Origin: Euwallacea fornicatus
Taxonomy: Eukaryota; Arthropoda; Insecta; Coleoptera; Curculionidae
Reading direction: 5' to 3'
DNA: 64,000 bases
Assembly (NCBI RefSeq): GCF_040115645.1
Contig: NC_089561.1
Coordinates: forward strand, 3,348,001-3,412,000
The notes beneath the pieces are model-generated. The model saw nothing but the letters and a program-made list of their open reading frames with translations. It had not been told where the DNA came from and did no database searches. The position numbers and the translations under genes were made by a program. How positions within the stretch are numbered: the first letter of the stretch is position 1; each line of letters starts with the position of its first letter. Shown piece after piece: positions 13,601 to 28,600 of the stretch.

Positions 13601-16600
13601 GGGGCCATCCTATTGTTCCTCTCCTTCCCATCTATCTTGCGGGGTAATTGTTATCCAACCACTACCTATCGGGCAAAACAAAATGTGGCTGTGCCCCATC
13701 CTGTTGAAATCTTAGCAAATTTTCATCCAGTTGCAATTCGCCTTTTTCGTCCTGCTCATTCTCTAGTTAATGGATTATCAATGGCTTAAAAGCATTTTCT
13801 GAAAGGTCGCGATAGATTTCCCCATTCAAATTAACGTCAATAGATAAAGGTCCTATGATGGCATCTCCAGGAATCCCGGCCCAAACATTCAGTTTTTGTA
13901 GATATTGAGCGTTTTCTTCTCTCATAATATGAGGGTTTGAATCACTCCAGATTATACAATTATGGCTATTGAGAGTACCATTCAAGTAAACTATGCGTCC
14001 ATCACTGAAGCAAACGTTCAGCAGTAGTCGGGGCTAGTTGGTAATTAACTCTTGCATTACCTTCGCAATATTCAATTCATCGATTTGGGTCATCTTCATT
14101 CAATGCCTGATGAAGTGGAATTTTGTACGAATGAAATTTGTGTAATTTTAGAACTTTTTGGACCGATACAGTTGATCGTCCACACAAAGTGGATGCCGGA
14201 CGTATAAACAATGATGGATTTTGGGCAAGTTATTCCAGAATTTCGATTTGAGTGAACTCATGTAATGTCCTGTGTTGTTTTTTTTTATCGGCCACAGAAC
14301 CGGATTCTTCAAATTTCTGTAAGTATTTCATAACATAGGAAGGATTAATGTTTGTTCCATGATATCACTAGTGAAATATTTCTGTGAGCCGTAAAAAACA
14401 ACGTTCCTCAGTACCGTAAATAAAAACGATTTCAACCTGTTCTGCAAATGAACAAACCATGTTTCAATTGAAACTTGGCGAGAAGAAGCGCGAAGTGAAA
14501 CTCGGATAATAAGCAGGATTCGACGATTCACCTGGTAGGCAGATATTCACAAATACCGATAAAAGAAAAATACTTGCTCTTTTATATTTAATATTATAAT
14601 TAATTCTTCGATATCTATGTATGTCGAGAACCTGAATATAACGAACATCCATCATAAAAAAAATTTTAATCTTGAACGGCATATCTTAGGATTTGATTTA
14701 ACTACAATAAAATTTTGAATTAATTATCAGCTCTATTACTTATTGCTGATTGAAAACCATTTGATTCTCGTGGATTTTGCATTTTAGGCTTTATCGGACA
14801 CATTTGAGGACGGAACTCCCGAAACTTTTGTACTATTGAAAAGCTTATTGATAATGCTTTCCGACGATATGTCGCAACCATCCTCGTGCTTTTTTAAAAA
14901 ATGACTTGGAATAGTTCGAACGCATTTGGTAGAGGGTAGTGAGTTTCTCATACCCTCAATCATCTTCTCCCATGACTTTACGGTAGACGGGTTTTCGGAT
15001 TTTTCCATTGCCGATATAATTTCCAAGATATTGGGATTTATACTTTTAAAAACTCTTCCCTATATATCAACAAAGTTGCGCTTCCTTCAAGTTTTTAAAT
15101 CACCATTGACTTGATTTTTCCCTTCTTCCTATTAGTAATTTTTCAATTAACTGCTACTAACAATGGAAGTCATATTTTCCATAATTATTATCTTATCCGA
15201 GCTATAATTTTTCTCAACAGCCTTGTTGTTTCGGGATGATAATTAGCCAAACTTTAACCGGGACTTGTACCTGCTCCTCGGAACGGATGCAAATTGCTTT
15301 CTTAGCGAAAATAATAACCCTCTAACGTGAAATAATTACTTTGGCACCGAGAGTAAGCAGAAACAAGTTTTGAAAACCTCCAATGAGAACTCTTCGTCGT
15401 TTTCTTCCCGAGAAGTTCTCGAGTGCCACTTACTTTCAACACTGTTTCTAATTTAGAGCAAGCTAATTTAAATTGAAACCCTCATTTCTGAGAAAATAGT
15501 GCTAGTTAGGAATTTGTTGTTTCAGGTGAAGCTTGTGACGAAACCGATTGCAAAGACCCAAATTGCTCAGAACATGGGGCTTGTGTCAATGGTCAATGCT
15601 ACTGCAAGGCTGGATGGAAGGGTGCCAATTGTGACTCCATTGATGAGCAAGTTCACAAGTGTCTGCCATCCTGCACCGATCATGGAGTTTACGATTTGGA
15701 GACTGCGAAATGTGTGTGCAATCGCCATTGGACTGGGTCCGATTGTTCTCAGCGTAAGTATATATAACGTAAGAGCTTGAGTCAAATTGCTCAACATGTG
15801 TGCCATAAGGAGAATTAATTTCTGGCTAGATACCCGTAATTCACATAATTCTTCTGATGCCAATAAGGATTGTCAAAAATTTGTGCCATTGCGGCTAATA
15901 GATCAGCAAATTTCCCAAGAAAATAATATAACTAATATAAAAAAGTAAAGAAAATAAGTATAGACATACTTACATAATTTTTTTGAAGTCATAGCCGACT
16001 GTAATTTTCACTTAAAATAAACAAATTATGTCGGTTTTTGCCGAAACAATACGTTGCAGCAAAAAACTAAGCACGCCGCTGGAATAACACCGAACACGTG
16101 CGTTAAGAGTGTTTTTGTTTTACTTCAATATTATTCTAAACAAAAAAGTTATGAGGAATTTTCAAAATGGTCGAAATTTAAAAAACGCCCTCTGGCGCCA
16201 TGGACTGTAAAAATATTGAAATCCGGTTTCCTCCATTACTATTTTTTCAAAAATCTAGCTCTTGACATGTACGCTAGTTTTTCCCTACCTAGCCGGGAAA
16301 TGGGAGTTTCTTGTCAAAATGCTCCAAATCCGAACACTGTATCCACACGAGTCTAAAGAGGGATCGTGTGTTTGACCGAATAACAATATACAAAGCACCA
16401 CATTTAACCGGAACCAATGCGATATATCGTTGCACGTTGATTTTCTAAAAAAAGAAAACATACGAGTCCCGTTCTTTAGGTTTGACACTTTCTTGTGACA
16501 TCGCATTAAATTTTACACCCTATTTAAGGGCAGAAACTACCCCCAATTTTTTTCCAATTATAAAGATATGTATTGTGATAGATCATTAGAAAGGGCATAA

Positions 16601-19600
16601 AAAACGAATTAAATCACACTATCGTCTGTTGACAAATTTAATTAAATTTTTGAAAAATTGTAAAATTTTTATTCGGTAATTTAGAGACATTAACAACAAT
16701 TGTATGCTATCCACTTTAAATTTGACCGCAATTGTAAGCTGCTGTTGTGTTCTTAAGTATTCAAAATCATATCTGTAGGTTGTTTAACTGAATCGCTCAG
16801 CTTCGAAACTTTAATGACGTTAGGGTTGGTAATAGTCTGGCAGACCTTGTGGCTTTGTTTCAAGGAAATCACCCTGATTTACAACCAATTTCACAGGGCA
16901 CCATAAGTAAAATCAAAAAACGCTATCGTGAATCGGGCCACGTGAGGGAGATATCAAGACACAGGCATCCTCGAGTAATGGATGAAGGCAAACAATTAAA
17001 CGTTTTACTTGTTCTCCAAGAAAATTCTATTACTCAGTTCGGCAACTTGCAAGAGAAAACAACATCAGCCATACGTCTGCACAGAGGTTAACGAAATTAT
17101 GTAAGATGCGCCCGTACAAAATTCTAATGGTACAAGAGTTAATGGAAGACGATCTGGAGCGTCGTCTTCGGCTTTGCGAAATTATGATGAGTGAATTTGG
17201 CCAGCATTCGATAGATTTTACGTGCGTTCATTCTTTCAGATGATCGTACTTTTGCACTAAATAATGAAGTAAATAAGCGGAACTGCCGATATTGCTCCAG
17301 GGGGAATCCTCATTGGTTACGCAAAACTCACACTTAGCGACCACAAAAAGTTAATAATTAATGATCACGTCAATGGACCAATATTTCTTGAAAACTATTT
17401 ACGCGACCCTACATAACGTGATTTTCTACAGGAGGATCTTATTCCAGTTTTGACTGCTTGACTGCCTCATCGTGCAGAAGCAGGCGTTCGTGACGATCGA
17501 ATATGGTTTCAGCAGGACGGGGCTCCACCCCATTGCGCTCATAATATTCGACATCTGAATGAGCTATTTCCAAATCGTTGGGCGGAAGAAGGGGTACAAT
17601 TGAATGGCCGCCAAGATTGCCAGATCTTAATCCTTCGGATTATTTCGTTTGGAGTTACATGAAAATCAAAGTTTACTTGACAGATCCGAAAAAGTTGGAG
17701 CAACTGAGGCAAAGACTAATTCACGACATCCGACAAATGATCCCAGGAGTACTACTACGTAGTATAAAAAATGAACTTAACTTTAGGTTGTCGGGAAAAA
17801 AAATGCCGGACATTTTTTCCTGGCAACCTTTCCACCAACAATTCTTATAGTGAAACAATTAACTTCATTGGTGTGGTTTAACTCCTTTTTTACGCCCGCT
17901 CTAATGAGCCATTACTATGCGTATCTCTAAATTTGGAAGAACAGCTGAGGGTAATTTTCACCCTTAAAAAGAGTGTAAAACTCAACGACGTGCCACAAGA
18001 AAGGGTCAGACCTAAAAAAATGTTGTCCGTATTTTTTTTGCTTCTTTAAAAAACTAGTTCCAAACCAGACATCGAATTTACCCTGTATAAGATAAGCTTC
18101 CCGTCGGGTCTCAAATTTCGGCCAGAAGCGTAATCGTCTTTGTTCAGTCCGCTGCTCGCAAATAACTATTAGCATTAATACTGGATCAATGGTAGTGGCA
18201 TAAGACACATTAATATTACACGTAATATTGCGAATCGTGTGTGTTTAGTAACATAAAGGCATCAATTTGATATCTTGGAATAAATATATATTTTGTTTCA
18301 GCTGTATGCAATCTGGACTGTGGCGATCACGGTCACTGCGAATTAGGAAAGTGCAGATGCGATCCAGGATGGACTGGTTCGCGCTGCGAACAGCTTCCGT
18401 GCGATTCGAGATGCCAAGAGCACGGCCAGTGCAAGAACGGAACTTGCGTTTGCTCCCAAGGGTGGAACGGACGTCACTGTACCTTACGTAAGTTCGCTCG
18501 AAGAGACATCTATTTCTATCCCCGCTATTATTGCTTTTGTCCCCGCTACTTGCAGAAAAAATAAATCATACGAAATGCCCAATAACAAATATTTACCGCC
18601 AGAGTTATTACCGAGACCCCATCGTTAGAACGTCTCTGGGGATCCAATTATTACGTGGTCACCGAACTTTATGTAATGTGAAGTTGTTTTCCTCTTTTTC
18701 CTTGCAGTTCAAATTCAAAATTCTCTAACATGGGCCAATAAAGATAACGTCCATCAACATCCCATGGGGTGACGGACACTCAAAAATTAATTATCCCCTA
18801 CATAGCGTTAACGCAGTGAAAACCGAAAACGTGAACGACAGTCTTTGGATTTTTAATTAATGAAAGGGTTTAATCATCCCTTAGAAAGAAGGGTATCCTG
18901 CCTCTTTTCGGAGGGAGTGAAATTCGATTACAAGTGGAAATCGAGAGATGGAAGCCGTTCTAAATTTGTAAAATCAATAGTCTACGTCAATTATGCAAGC
19001 GCCGGTGGCATCCGCACAAATTGAAGACAAACAAATTTTCGCGGTGTGGAATAACATCGGGAGATGATTAGAAAGGCTTGGAAATTTTCATGAAATCGAT
19101 TCTCTGACTTAATTGTCTTTTGCCCAATATGGAACCGAAACCTGGATAATAGAAGAACTGAGCCTGCAATCCTCTGAGTGACAGAGTGTAACAAATTGTT
19201 CAGTCGTTATGGGGGGAGAGCTATTCCAAGACTCCGGAGTTCGCCATTATGATAGGCTCAATTCTCCGAGGTTCATAATGCTTGGCACGACATAAGAATA
19301 CTAATTGGCTGAATATAACTGCAAGGACTTTTAGAAAAGTTCAAGAACGAGAGGGATGTAAAAAGTTGGCTTAAAATAGCGTAATAATGGGAGGGCAATT
19401 TAGCTATAATTGGCAAGGCAACTTTGTATTTAAATCATTGAATTCTAAATGAGGGGATTATAAGGGTCATTCTGTACCGGTTAGGAATTCGAATGACTTT
19501 TAAAAAATCCATCGAAGGACCAAGTTTTGATTGATTTAGTTGGAGGCATGGTCAGCTCTTTTCGAGGAGTATTAGTCACTTTTGAGAAATTCCCAATTTT

Positions 19601-22600
19601 GCCTGATGCTGGATCGCAATTGAGGAATCCCAGGTTCATTATGGAATTGAAAAGGGAGGTTTATGTCGAAAAACGGTTCCTAAAAAACTTCGAAAATGGA
19701 GAACTCGTACATTCTCCTTCTTTCCCTGTGCAAGTAACGTCGTATGAATCATACCTTAGTCAGGACACAGTCCGCAAAAACTGTGTGTTTCCGGAATTTC
19801 TGAATATAATCGGTGCCTATCATATATTAAAATTCCTTCAGAATGAAATCATTGAGGCGCGAATATCTCTTCCATTCTTTGAGGGACTCTTTTAGGTATT
19901 TTCACACATTCTCGAACCGTTTCTTCATTTTGGAATGTTGTTCGTTTATATACAGTGAGTCACGAAAGTATTCGAACGAAACATAAATTAATATTATATT
20001 GCTATTTACTTTGCGTATGGCAAATTAAATTATTCTATCAAGAATGGAATGCATATAGGTAAATAAACACAAAAAAGATAACAAATGCCGTTCTATTGAA
20101 GACGCATTTCAGATAATCTTTATTATGACCCCCAAAAGTATTCGAACACTTTAAAAAGAAAAAAATTATACGGATTGCGAATAATATTTTAATCAATAAG
20201 TAGAAACATTCGTCAGTTAACGTTGTGAGGTAGAAATGCTCAATGTCGGTTCTGGCCATAGACTGTTTATAAAAATGGCAAAAAAAAGAAACGGAACAAC
20301 AGTTTGTAAACAAAAATTAATACTAAAGTGGCACAACGAAGGGAAAAAACATGCAGAAATTGCTCGTTTTTCGAACAGAAGTAAGCCAACTATTCAGTGC
20401 ATCTTAAAAAATAATAGGACATAGGGAAATATCATCAATAGACGTTGATCAGGAAGACCAAACAAATTAAAAAAACGTGAAGAGGCGATTTTTTTACGTA
20501 AAAATGTAAGAAATTCTTTTATTTCTGCTCCAAAGTTAGCGGGATACATCTTAACTCAATTTGGAAAAGAAGTCCATCCTGATTTATGTAGACGTTTGTT
20601 AAGAAGTAACGACATACATGAACGAGTTATATCAGCCAAAAAAACTAAAAAAAGCGTCTAAACTTTGCACAACACTACGTACCTGAGGATAATACATTTT
20701 GGGATAAAGTACTTTTCTCTGATGGAAGCAAATACAATGTTTTCGGCAGTGATGGACATCAAAAAGTTTGGAGGAAAAAGAATACCGAACTGGATCCGAG
20801 AAACTTACATGCAACTGTTAAACAATAACTCAACCACAAAGCCCAGATATGCACCCTATTGAACATTTGTAGGATGAAGTTGGAAAAAGAACAGGGACTT
20901 CCTCCATCACCTCTAAGGACGGTTTAACCAAATATACCGTGGAATCCTGGAATTCCATTGATATCCAAGAGACGCAACATTTTGTTAATTGTTTGCCAAG
21001 TCGTCTGCAGGGGAGTAATTCGCGCAAAAAGGGCTCCACCAAATATTAAAATATTAAAAATCTATTTACTTTAAGTTTGTTCGAACAATTTTTCGGGTTA
21101 AATGTCATTATTTTTCACAGAAAAATTATAATTTAAATTAGCTGCATCTAATAATTCGAAATATCGTTTTTGTCTGATTTAATAAAGACTTTTACATAAT
21201 ATAACTACCAAATTTTTCTATCATGTATGGAAAAATAAAAAATTTGTGACTCCGCGTACCTACCTAGGTAAGGAAGTTGTAAATCGAGGACTTACCATCA
21301 AAATTTAACTAAGCGGAGGGCTACATTGAAATCTGCATTTTTTTAAATATTAGCTCTTCATGAAATTTTCAAAATCTCATTATAATATCCACGAAATTCC
21401 CCTAAGTACGCGAATGCTTGTTTACCAAGGAAGCTGGTAATTGTCGTATATATCACATGTCCCAAAAACATTGGTCCAAATGACAATAGCATAATAGCGG
21501 CTTAAAGAATAGAGCGTTTCTGGGAAGACTTTCACGGCCAGTTAATCCGGGTCTAAAGAAATTTCCTCGTAAGGTTTCCTCCACATCGGCGATGGATATA
21601 ATCAAAAACAATGAGCGAATGCATTATTTCACTGTCCCAGCCTCAAACTCATTGGTGCTAAGGGCCTATTTGAAAAATTGTATTTTTTTCGTGAGGATTC
21701 AAATGCTCAGTGCAGCTTTAGTTAACCACAAGTTAGTCGTTGTTAAAATTTCGTAATTAAAAGAATATTAAGACCTTCTGTCTCTATCCAACTATAATGT
21801 CTCTTTGTTCTCGACACAAATAAATTTTCATTATTAATACGAAATAAATTCGAGCCCTTTTTACCCCGCCATATTTCCCCCATTTAGCTAATTTGTATTC
21901 CGACATCGTGAGAGGCATTATGAAACTTGGGTCTGTATCCTCCATAATAGGGAAGTTCCTAAGCTTGTCGAATTTTTTTTTGCTCAGAATATGATATAAC
22001 ACCATTGCATAATTTGTTTTCTTTAAATCTCCATTTGGGAAAACATGCGGGCGTATACTAAACTCATCCATTATCGTCGTTTAGCTGGATGTGAAAACGC
22101 TTGTTCTGGGCATGGACAATGCACCCTGGAAGAAGGGCTTTATAAGTGCGTTTGCATTGAAGGATGGGCTGGTTTTGACTGCAGCATTGCTTTGGAGGCT
22201 GAATGCCAGGATGATCTGGATAACGATCATGGTAATATTCGTTTCTCGACAAAATGCAAATAAATCGACGTTCTTTGCTTTGTTTAGATGGAATGGTGGA
22301 TTGTTCAGACAGCGAATGCTGTTCTCATCCCAGTTGCTCGGACCATATAATGTGCATATCAAGCAACGATCCAGTGGAGGTATTGCTGAGAAAACAACCT
22401 CCGTCAGTGACAGCTTCGTTCTATCAAAGGGTGAAGTTCCTGATTGAAGAAAACTCGGTGCAGTCCTACGCCCATATAGATGAGTATACAGAAAGGTAAG
22501 TCTAAGACGAATATAAGCTAAATAACTTAGTTTAAACCTCTAGCGCTTAATAGAATTAAACTTACAGCGTGTCACAAATTCAAAGAAGTACTCCATTGGA

Positions 22601-25600
22601 CCAATATGTCCATATTGGACATTAACTTTATATAAATTGTAGTGTGTTATTTTATCAGGAAATACATCAATGTTTGTCATTATTAGGGCCCTTAATTAAT
22701 GCGCCTATTAACGAAACTAATATCACAGATTGTTGACTGGTTGAAAACGAGGTTTAATTATATAACTCCGTGCTGCAGGATTAGCTAATTAATAATAATT
22801 TTTGATGGACCAATGCAGTACTTCTAGGTAAACGCGTTAAAACAATGTGATGTCGAAGGGCACCAGCCAGCAATTTTAATCACTTTTCACTCAATTTTTA
22901 TTAATAAAGCTGCTAATTACTGTTACAGTTTCGTAACATAAGGGAGCTTTGTAAATTAAGGAAATAATTGGAAAAGTTAGAGAATTTTAACTGCGGGTTC
23001 TTCAGTAAAACAGACTATCTTATATTTACTGCATAAAATAAATCTTCATGGAGTTTTTCATATTTGTGCTGAAGTGCAATTTAAACCACTGACCACTAAC
23101 TGTTCAGGCAAATTAAAAATGACAAAATTTTACCCTCTTTAAATTTCCGAACGTGTTAATGATTCGTTTCCTTATCGTGTTCAAAAAATTCTAACGACTC
23201 AAATTATTGAATATAATTTGACAATGTTGACATCTCGAATCCATTCGTAAGCAGGCACAAACTGACTCAACTTTTAGAAAACAAACTTTAAAAAACATGT
23301 TTTTTTGGACTTTTTGCCCAATCTGGCAATAGTGCCCGTTAACGCGGATGTACGTGTTTGCCAAAACCTGATATCGAGCTTTAATTACAATTACCGAGCA
23401 CCATATTCTCATTTTTCCCAATAAAGCCAGATCGGGGATATTACGTCATTTAGAACTCGTTCAACAAAGTTCTACTTTAGCAAGAAGAACAAATTTTATA
23501 AATCAATGTTTAAGGGTTCATTGACCAATCCACCATGTCCATATCAGCGTCCAGAGTGTCTTAATCAATTCCCAACTATTTGATTTCCTTTATATCTGCA
23601 AAGCTCCCATATCGAAAATGAACTGTAAATTGGCAGCATCAACCCAGGCGTCATAAATTTAGAGCTGTAAAATTGAGCCGAAGTCATATAATACATTCGT
23701 AGCTTTTACTACTACTAACTTGATCGCTCCATACTTCATAAATTTGAAAAGTGTATTGACTCAGCTCACAATTTCGACCTCAAAATAAGTAACTAAGCTC
23801 GGACGTCGCACCTACCTTGGCCGAGCTTTTTCGGGCCCTTCCAAGGGCAATTTTTTATTCAAATCGCCGAGTCCCGACAAGCAAGGGCTAAATATGCATG
23901 TCGCTAAATGTGGACTATTATGCGCTATTAACCGATATTAGTCCCTGATTAGGTAAACACGAACTAGGTTTATATTGAATTAGATTAAAATAATGGAAGT
24001 GCAGGCGAGGCACCGATTTTTTCTTGCTTTGAATAATAAGGTTATTCCCCAAGAAAGTTTATTTTTTAACGTTTTGCTAAAAGATTGAATAAAATAGTGT
24101 AGATCTTCGATGAAGCCGGCTCGGGAAAATTAACTATAGAAAAATCAGATTTTCTGGCCTCGAAGTGTATTCTGAACTGTCCGCAGAAATAACAAATCGT
24201 TCGAGACACTTTCATTTCGGGTACATGAAAAATTCAGCTTGCCGGAACTCGTCCCGAAAAAATTGCCCTTGACTGGCCTATCTCTTCCCTCTCTGCCCCC
24301 CATTTCACCTCTATCCCCCCGAGACGCCGCTTTAATTAAATAGGAAGTAAATTGGACTGCGAGTAGCATAACTGTGGGGATTCCCGACGAGAATTGGCTT
24401 GTATGTCATGTTTGGGGTTGTTACTGCCCATCCGCTTCATCTCTGATGATTGATCGGATATTGCTTTAAAAACAAACAAAAAATACCCTACGTCGCTATC
24501 AATATCGTCTCTTGGAACAGCATAAATACTAAAGTAAAAGAACCTGCTTTCCAGGCGGGAATAATTAATGCTGACAAATTAATATTCCAGATTGCCATCA
24601 GATTTCATGTAAAACCTGATCGGACTGCTCTAGACCAAAATCTATAAAACAATTTCAGGAGTTTGTGAATCTCGAGATTGGAGTCGGCAAAAGTTTTTCA
24701 AAAAAACAATTTAGTTTCATAAATCCGAAGTTCCATTCATTAGAGACAAGTTTCTCTCGGGGATAATCGAAAATCGAAAGAGTTTCAAGGCCAAAATGAG
24801 TTATTTTAAGACGTAGGATGAACCAGTATTAAGTTTACTGAGGAGTTGTGGAATCGTGTAGGACGAGCTCTTTTAAAGATTGTACGAAATCTGAGAACTA
24901 CTTGAGTATTAAAACAAAAATATTCGTGATTTTCGAGGAGGGCGGAAGACAAAAGTGGGGAGGTAAGGAAAAATCTCATCAAGCGAAGGGGACAATCCAA
25001 AATGGAGGAATTACCCTCATGAAAAACAAAGGAATTTTTTGCACGGGGAATCTTTAAGTGAAGCGATTCAATTTCATTGTCGGCAATTATACTTTGGCTG
25101 AGTATTTTGGTACACCATCCACCCTCGTGTTTTTACAGAACCATTCAATGTAAGCTACAAATTTACTAAAAGTTATTGTCGACTTTCCGTTGCAAAAATG
25201 ATCTGGACGCAAAGACAAATCGCCCTTTTTTACGGGCGGAACCCGCATTGCCCTTTCATCCTTTCAAAAGCCAGTCGTTTATGGCAGAACAAAGAAACCG
25301 GGCCATCCTCCACCATAACTCTTAATAATTCGCTTCCCTGTCTCAACGATAACTCATTTCTCTTTTTCATAATGCTATTTACCGAAAGGACGTAAAACTT
25401 GCCGTAATACCGGGCCTTAAACGCTCAAATTGAATGTCGGCAGGAAACCTAATCTGCTTAATTTTTAATCGGAGCTCTCAGAGAACAAGGAAATATAAAA
25501 AATGCAAAATTAAATTTGGGAACATCCGCTCAGTCGTCTACTAATCCGTTTAAAAATTTAAAGTGGCGCCTCGGAAAATGCCCGTGTGTCTCGTCTTTGA

Positions 25601-28600
25601 ATCCCTTTGTGTGCGTTTTACCCTTTTTCAGTCCAACCTTGCCGAGCTGTCGCTCCGAACGAACCCTTTTGCGATTTAAAGGATTTTTTTATCAAAAGAA
25701 AGCGTTTGTGCACCAAATACCACTTATCCTTACTTTTAATTTAAATAAGTTAATATATCCTGCTGAAATTTTTGATATCCTTAAAGAACAACTTTGTGAA
25801 ATATATCTGATAATTAACGCTCAGTAAGGGTATTCTACTGTTGCACAAATAACAGCAATAATAATTTGAAAGTATTGAGTTAAATGAAAGTTACTACAGG
25901 TTAGTGAAAGGTGGTAAATAACTTGGTTTAACTTAATTGGCCTGTAATAACTTGAAAACCTAGGTATGTATCGAAAGACACACTGGTGGACACAAGTTGA
26001 GCATGCGTTTAAGATTTAAAGATATATTCTAATTTACATAAAGCATTTTGCTGCCTAATACCAATTGACAAAACCGTATCCAGGAAAGTTTTTGTCACCC
26101 TGTAAAGTAGTTTCTCTCGACTAGAAATTTGGGCTATTTTTTATTTGCTGCTTTATTTTTATGTAGATAAATATTATTCTTAGTTTCCGAGAGAGGAATG
26201 TGCTCCACATTTCCATAGCTTCGAATTGAATAAATTTGAAAGTATTAATATATTTCCTAGATGTTAACCTACTTTCTGTTATTCCATTTCCTAATATTTT
26301 GACCGCCAACCGGACCTGGTCTAAAAGCACTCAACACCTTTCCTTTATCAGATATTTCGCTTTACGTGACCCTAACGAATTCTTTCGCAGAGTAGGTGTC
26401 TAAATAGCTCATTGAGAAGGAGATCCGTAAATCTTGTTTATTTTATAATGCAATTTATATTCAGGTTGCCTAGGTAATATCAGAAGATAAATTTACTTCA
26501 AAAACACATTTTTTTCAATTTTACTTTTATTCATCGTACGTGCCCGAGATACTTCAAATAATCAACAACTATGAGAGGCATCGTCGCTGATCCGCCTAGA
26601 GGAGTTTCGGTCGTTCTACGGCATCGTAGACAGCGAGACAGAGTTACAACTCGTGCTCCACTATGAAAAGATTTCTACGCTCCATTGTCGGGAGATTTTC
26701 AGTGTTTTACTCAGTAAACAACTAACAACTGAAAGATAGAACTACACGAAGTGTCACGGATACTTCACACAGCCAACGACATCGAAGCCATCCATTACCT
26801 GAGCCCGGCAAGCCACTGGCTCGTAAATCTGTCAAATTGACGGATACTATAGAATCACAAAATTTGAGGAATTTTATGACACTATCTCAGGAAGTAGACG
26901 GTATTTTATCGTCAAAGAAGCGAATCCGTAAAAACCAAATACTGCAATTTGGGCAAGTTAGACCAAATCCGCTCAGGTAACGGAGCTGAGGAGGGGGCCT
27001 AGCAAAGAAATTTTATCCGAAAAGGGGGAAATTAAAACTGATCGAGGGGCAATCCAACCGTAGGATATTTCGACCGTTTGAGACAAGCAAGACCAGATGC
27101 GCTCAGATCGCCGACCAGACAAAGAGATCTGGAAACGACTCCCCGCATCATACACCACGGAAAATACGGTAAAATCTTACGGATGAAATTAGGACCTATT
27201 GAGGAAAACAGAAAATCGTAACAGACATTTATTTGTTTCCTACATCCATTTAAAGCGGTGATATGAATTTACCACCCGTTGTCCAAATCAGAGAAAATAC
27301 AAAATCCTCGTTCCCCTGGTACCTACAAGAAGTGACAGGATGTTCTTCGAGCTATTATGTCAAGCTCAACTTGTGGATTCTAGAAAGTGACACACTTTAT
27401 GTTAAATTTTAAGATTAGCGTAAGTCCATTAGAGCGTTCGTATCTTTGTACCGTTATCCCCAGATAATTTGAAATTTCAAAAGTCCCAAAAATTTAATAC
27501 ACTTTTAGTTAAAGGTCGGAAAGGTGTTTTCTGGTAAAATTTAAGATCGCAGGAAATCCATTATAGCTAAGCATAGGACCACAATTAGTAAAATTTTCTG
27601 GAAATCCCTCAGAGTTTAGTGTGTAATGGGGCAGCTGTAACTGATATTATTAGGCCCCGCAGGCTAATCCAAACACGTAAATCAAAATACTTAGGGTACA
27701 TGTTCTGTATCCTTTAGAGGTCACTGAAGGGAATAGTGGGTGCCACAAGCTCCAGAAAGAAATAACAACGAATATATTTAATGTGTTATCGAACCGGAAA
27801 AATATTCAAAATTCAGTGATTTTTTGTTGGGACAAAAGGACTTTGAATCGTGTTCAAATGTATTCTGCCCGTCCGCTCGTCTCATTTCATTATAAAACTA
27901 ACCTGAACTAACCTGAACTAAAGAGAAACGCAGTGAAACTATTTCCAAGCCTGACCTTATTAAAAGCCGCATTGAACAAAGCAATAATTTTGCTTCTATC
28001 TCATCGTCATTCTCATGTTTTAGTTGCAAAGTTTGCATGCCCCTAAAATACATTACGAAAATAATTTCTGCAGTAATAAATCAAGAGTAATCAAATATTT
28101 ATTCTATTCGATACATTTTAGAGCAAGCTACGTTTCCCTCTCGTCGTACGTAAGAGAATATCCTACGCTCCACGGCTCATATCGATCTTCTTTTATGTTT
28201 TGTTGTTTCTTCCGTTCTTTATTACAAGAGCGGAAGTATTCTGCGGGAATTTTATCAATTCATTTTCGTCGCAAAGATAAAATCTCATCTGCATCACAGC
28301 TGCGAAATTTACTGCAGGTCTAAGTAAGCAAGATTTATTGTTGATGTTAAAGTGTTTAGCACAGAACGAACGAGGTGCAGATTTATAATACGCAGGATGG
28401 AAATAAGTCTTTTTGCAACATCTTGCAATCATTCAACCGAGATAAACTCAAAACGAAAACATAAACTCCATTTCAGGTTGCATATTTGCACAAGTTTTCT
28501 AAGTCTCCTTATGAGGCAATTCGTAATCAATCCGCGTTTTACGCAATATTTCCCAGACTAAACCAATTTGTCTGGCTGAATGGGAAGGAAAATAGGGACA

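Noticed and set aside
16054..16506. Overlapping frames of ~70-100 codons on both strands
   Set aside because: They fall in and beside a transposon inverted end and resemble no protein.
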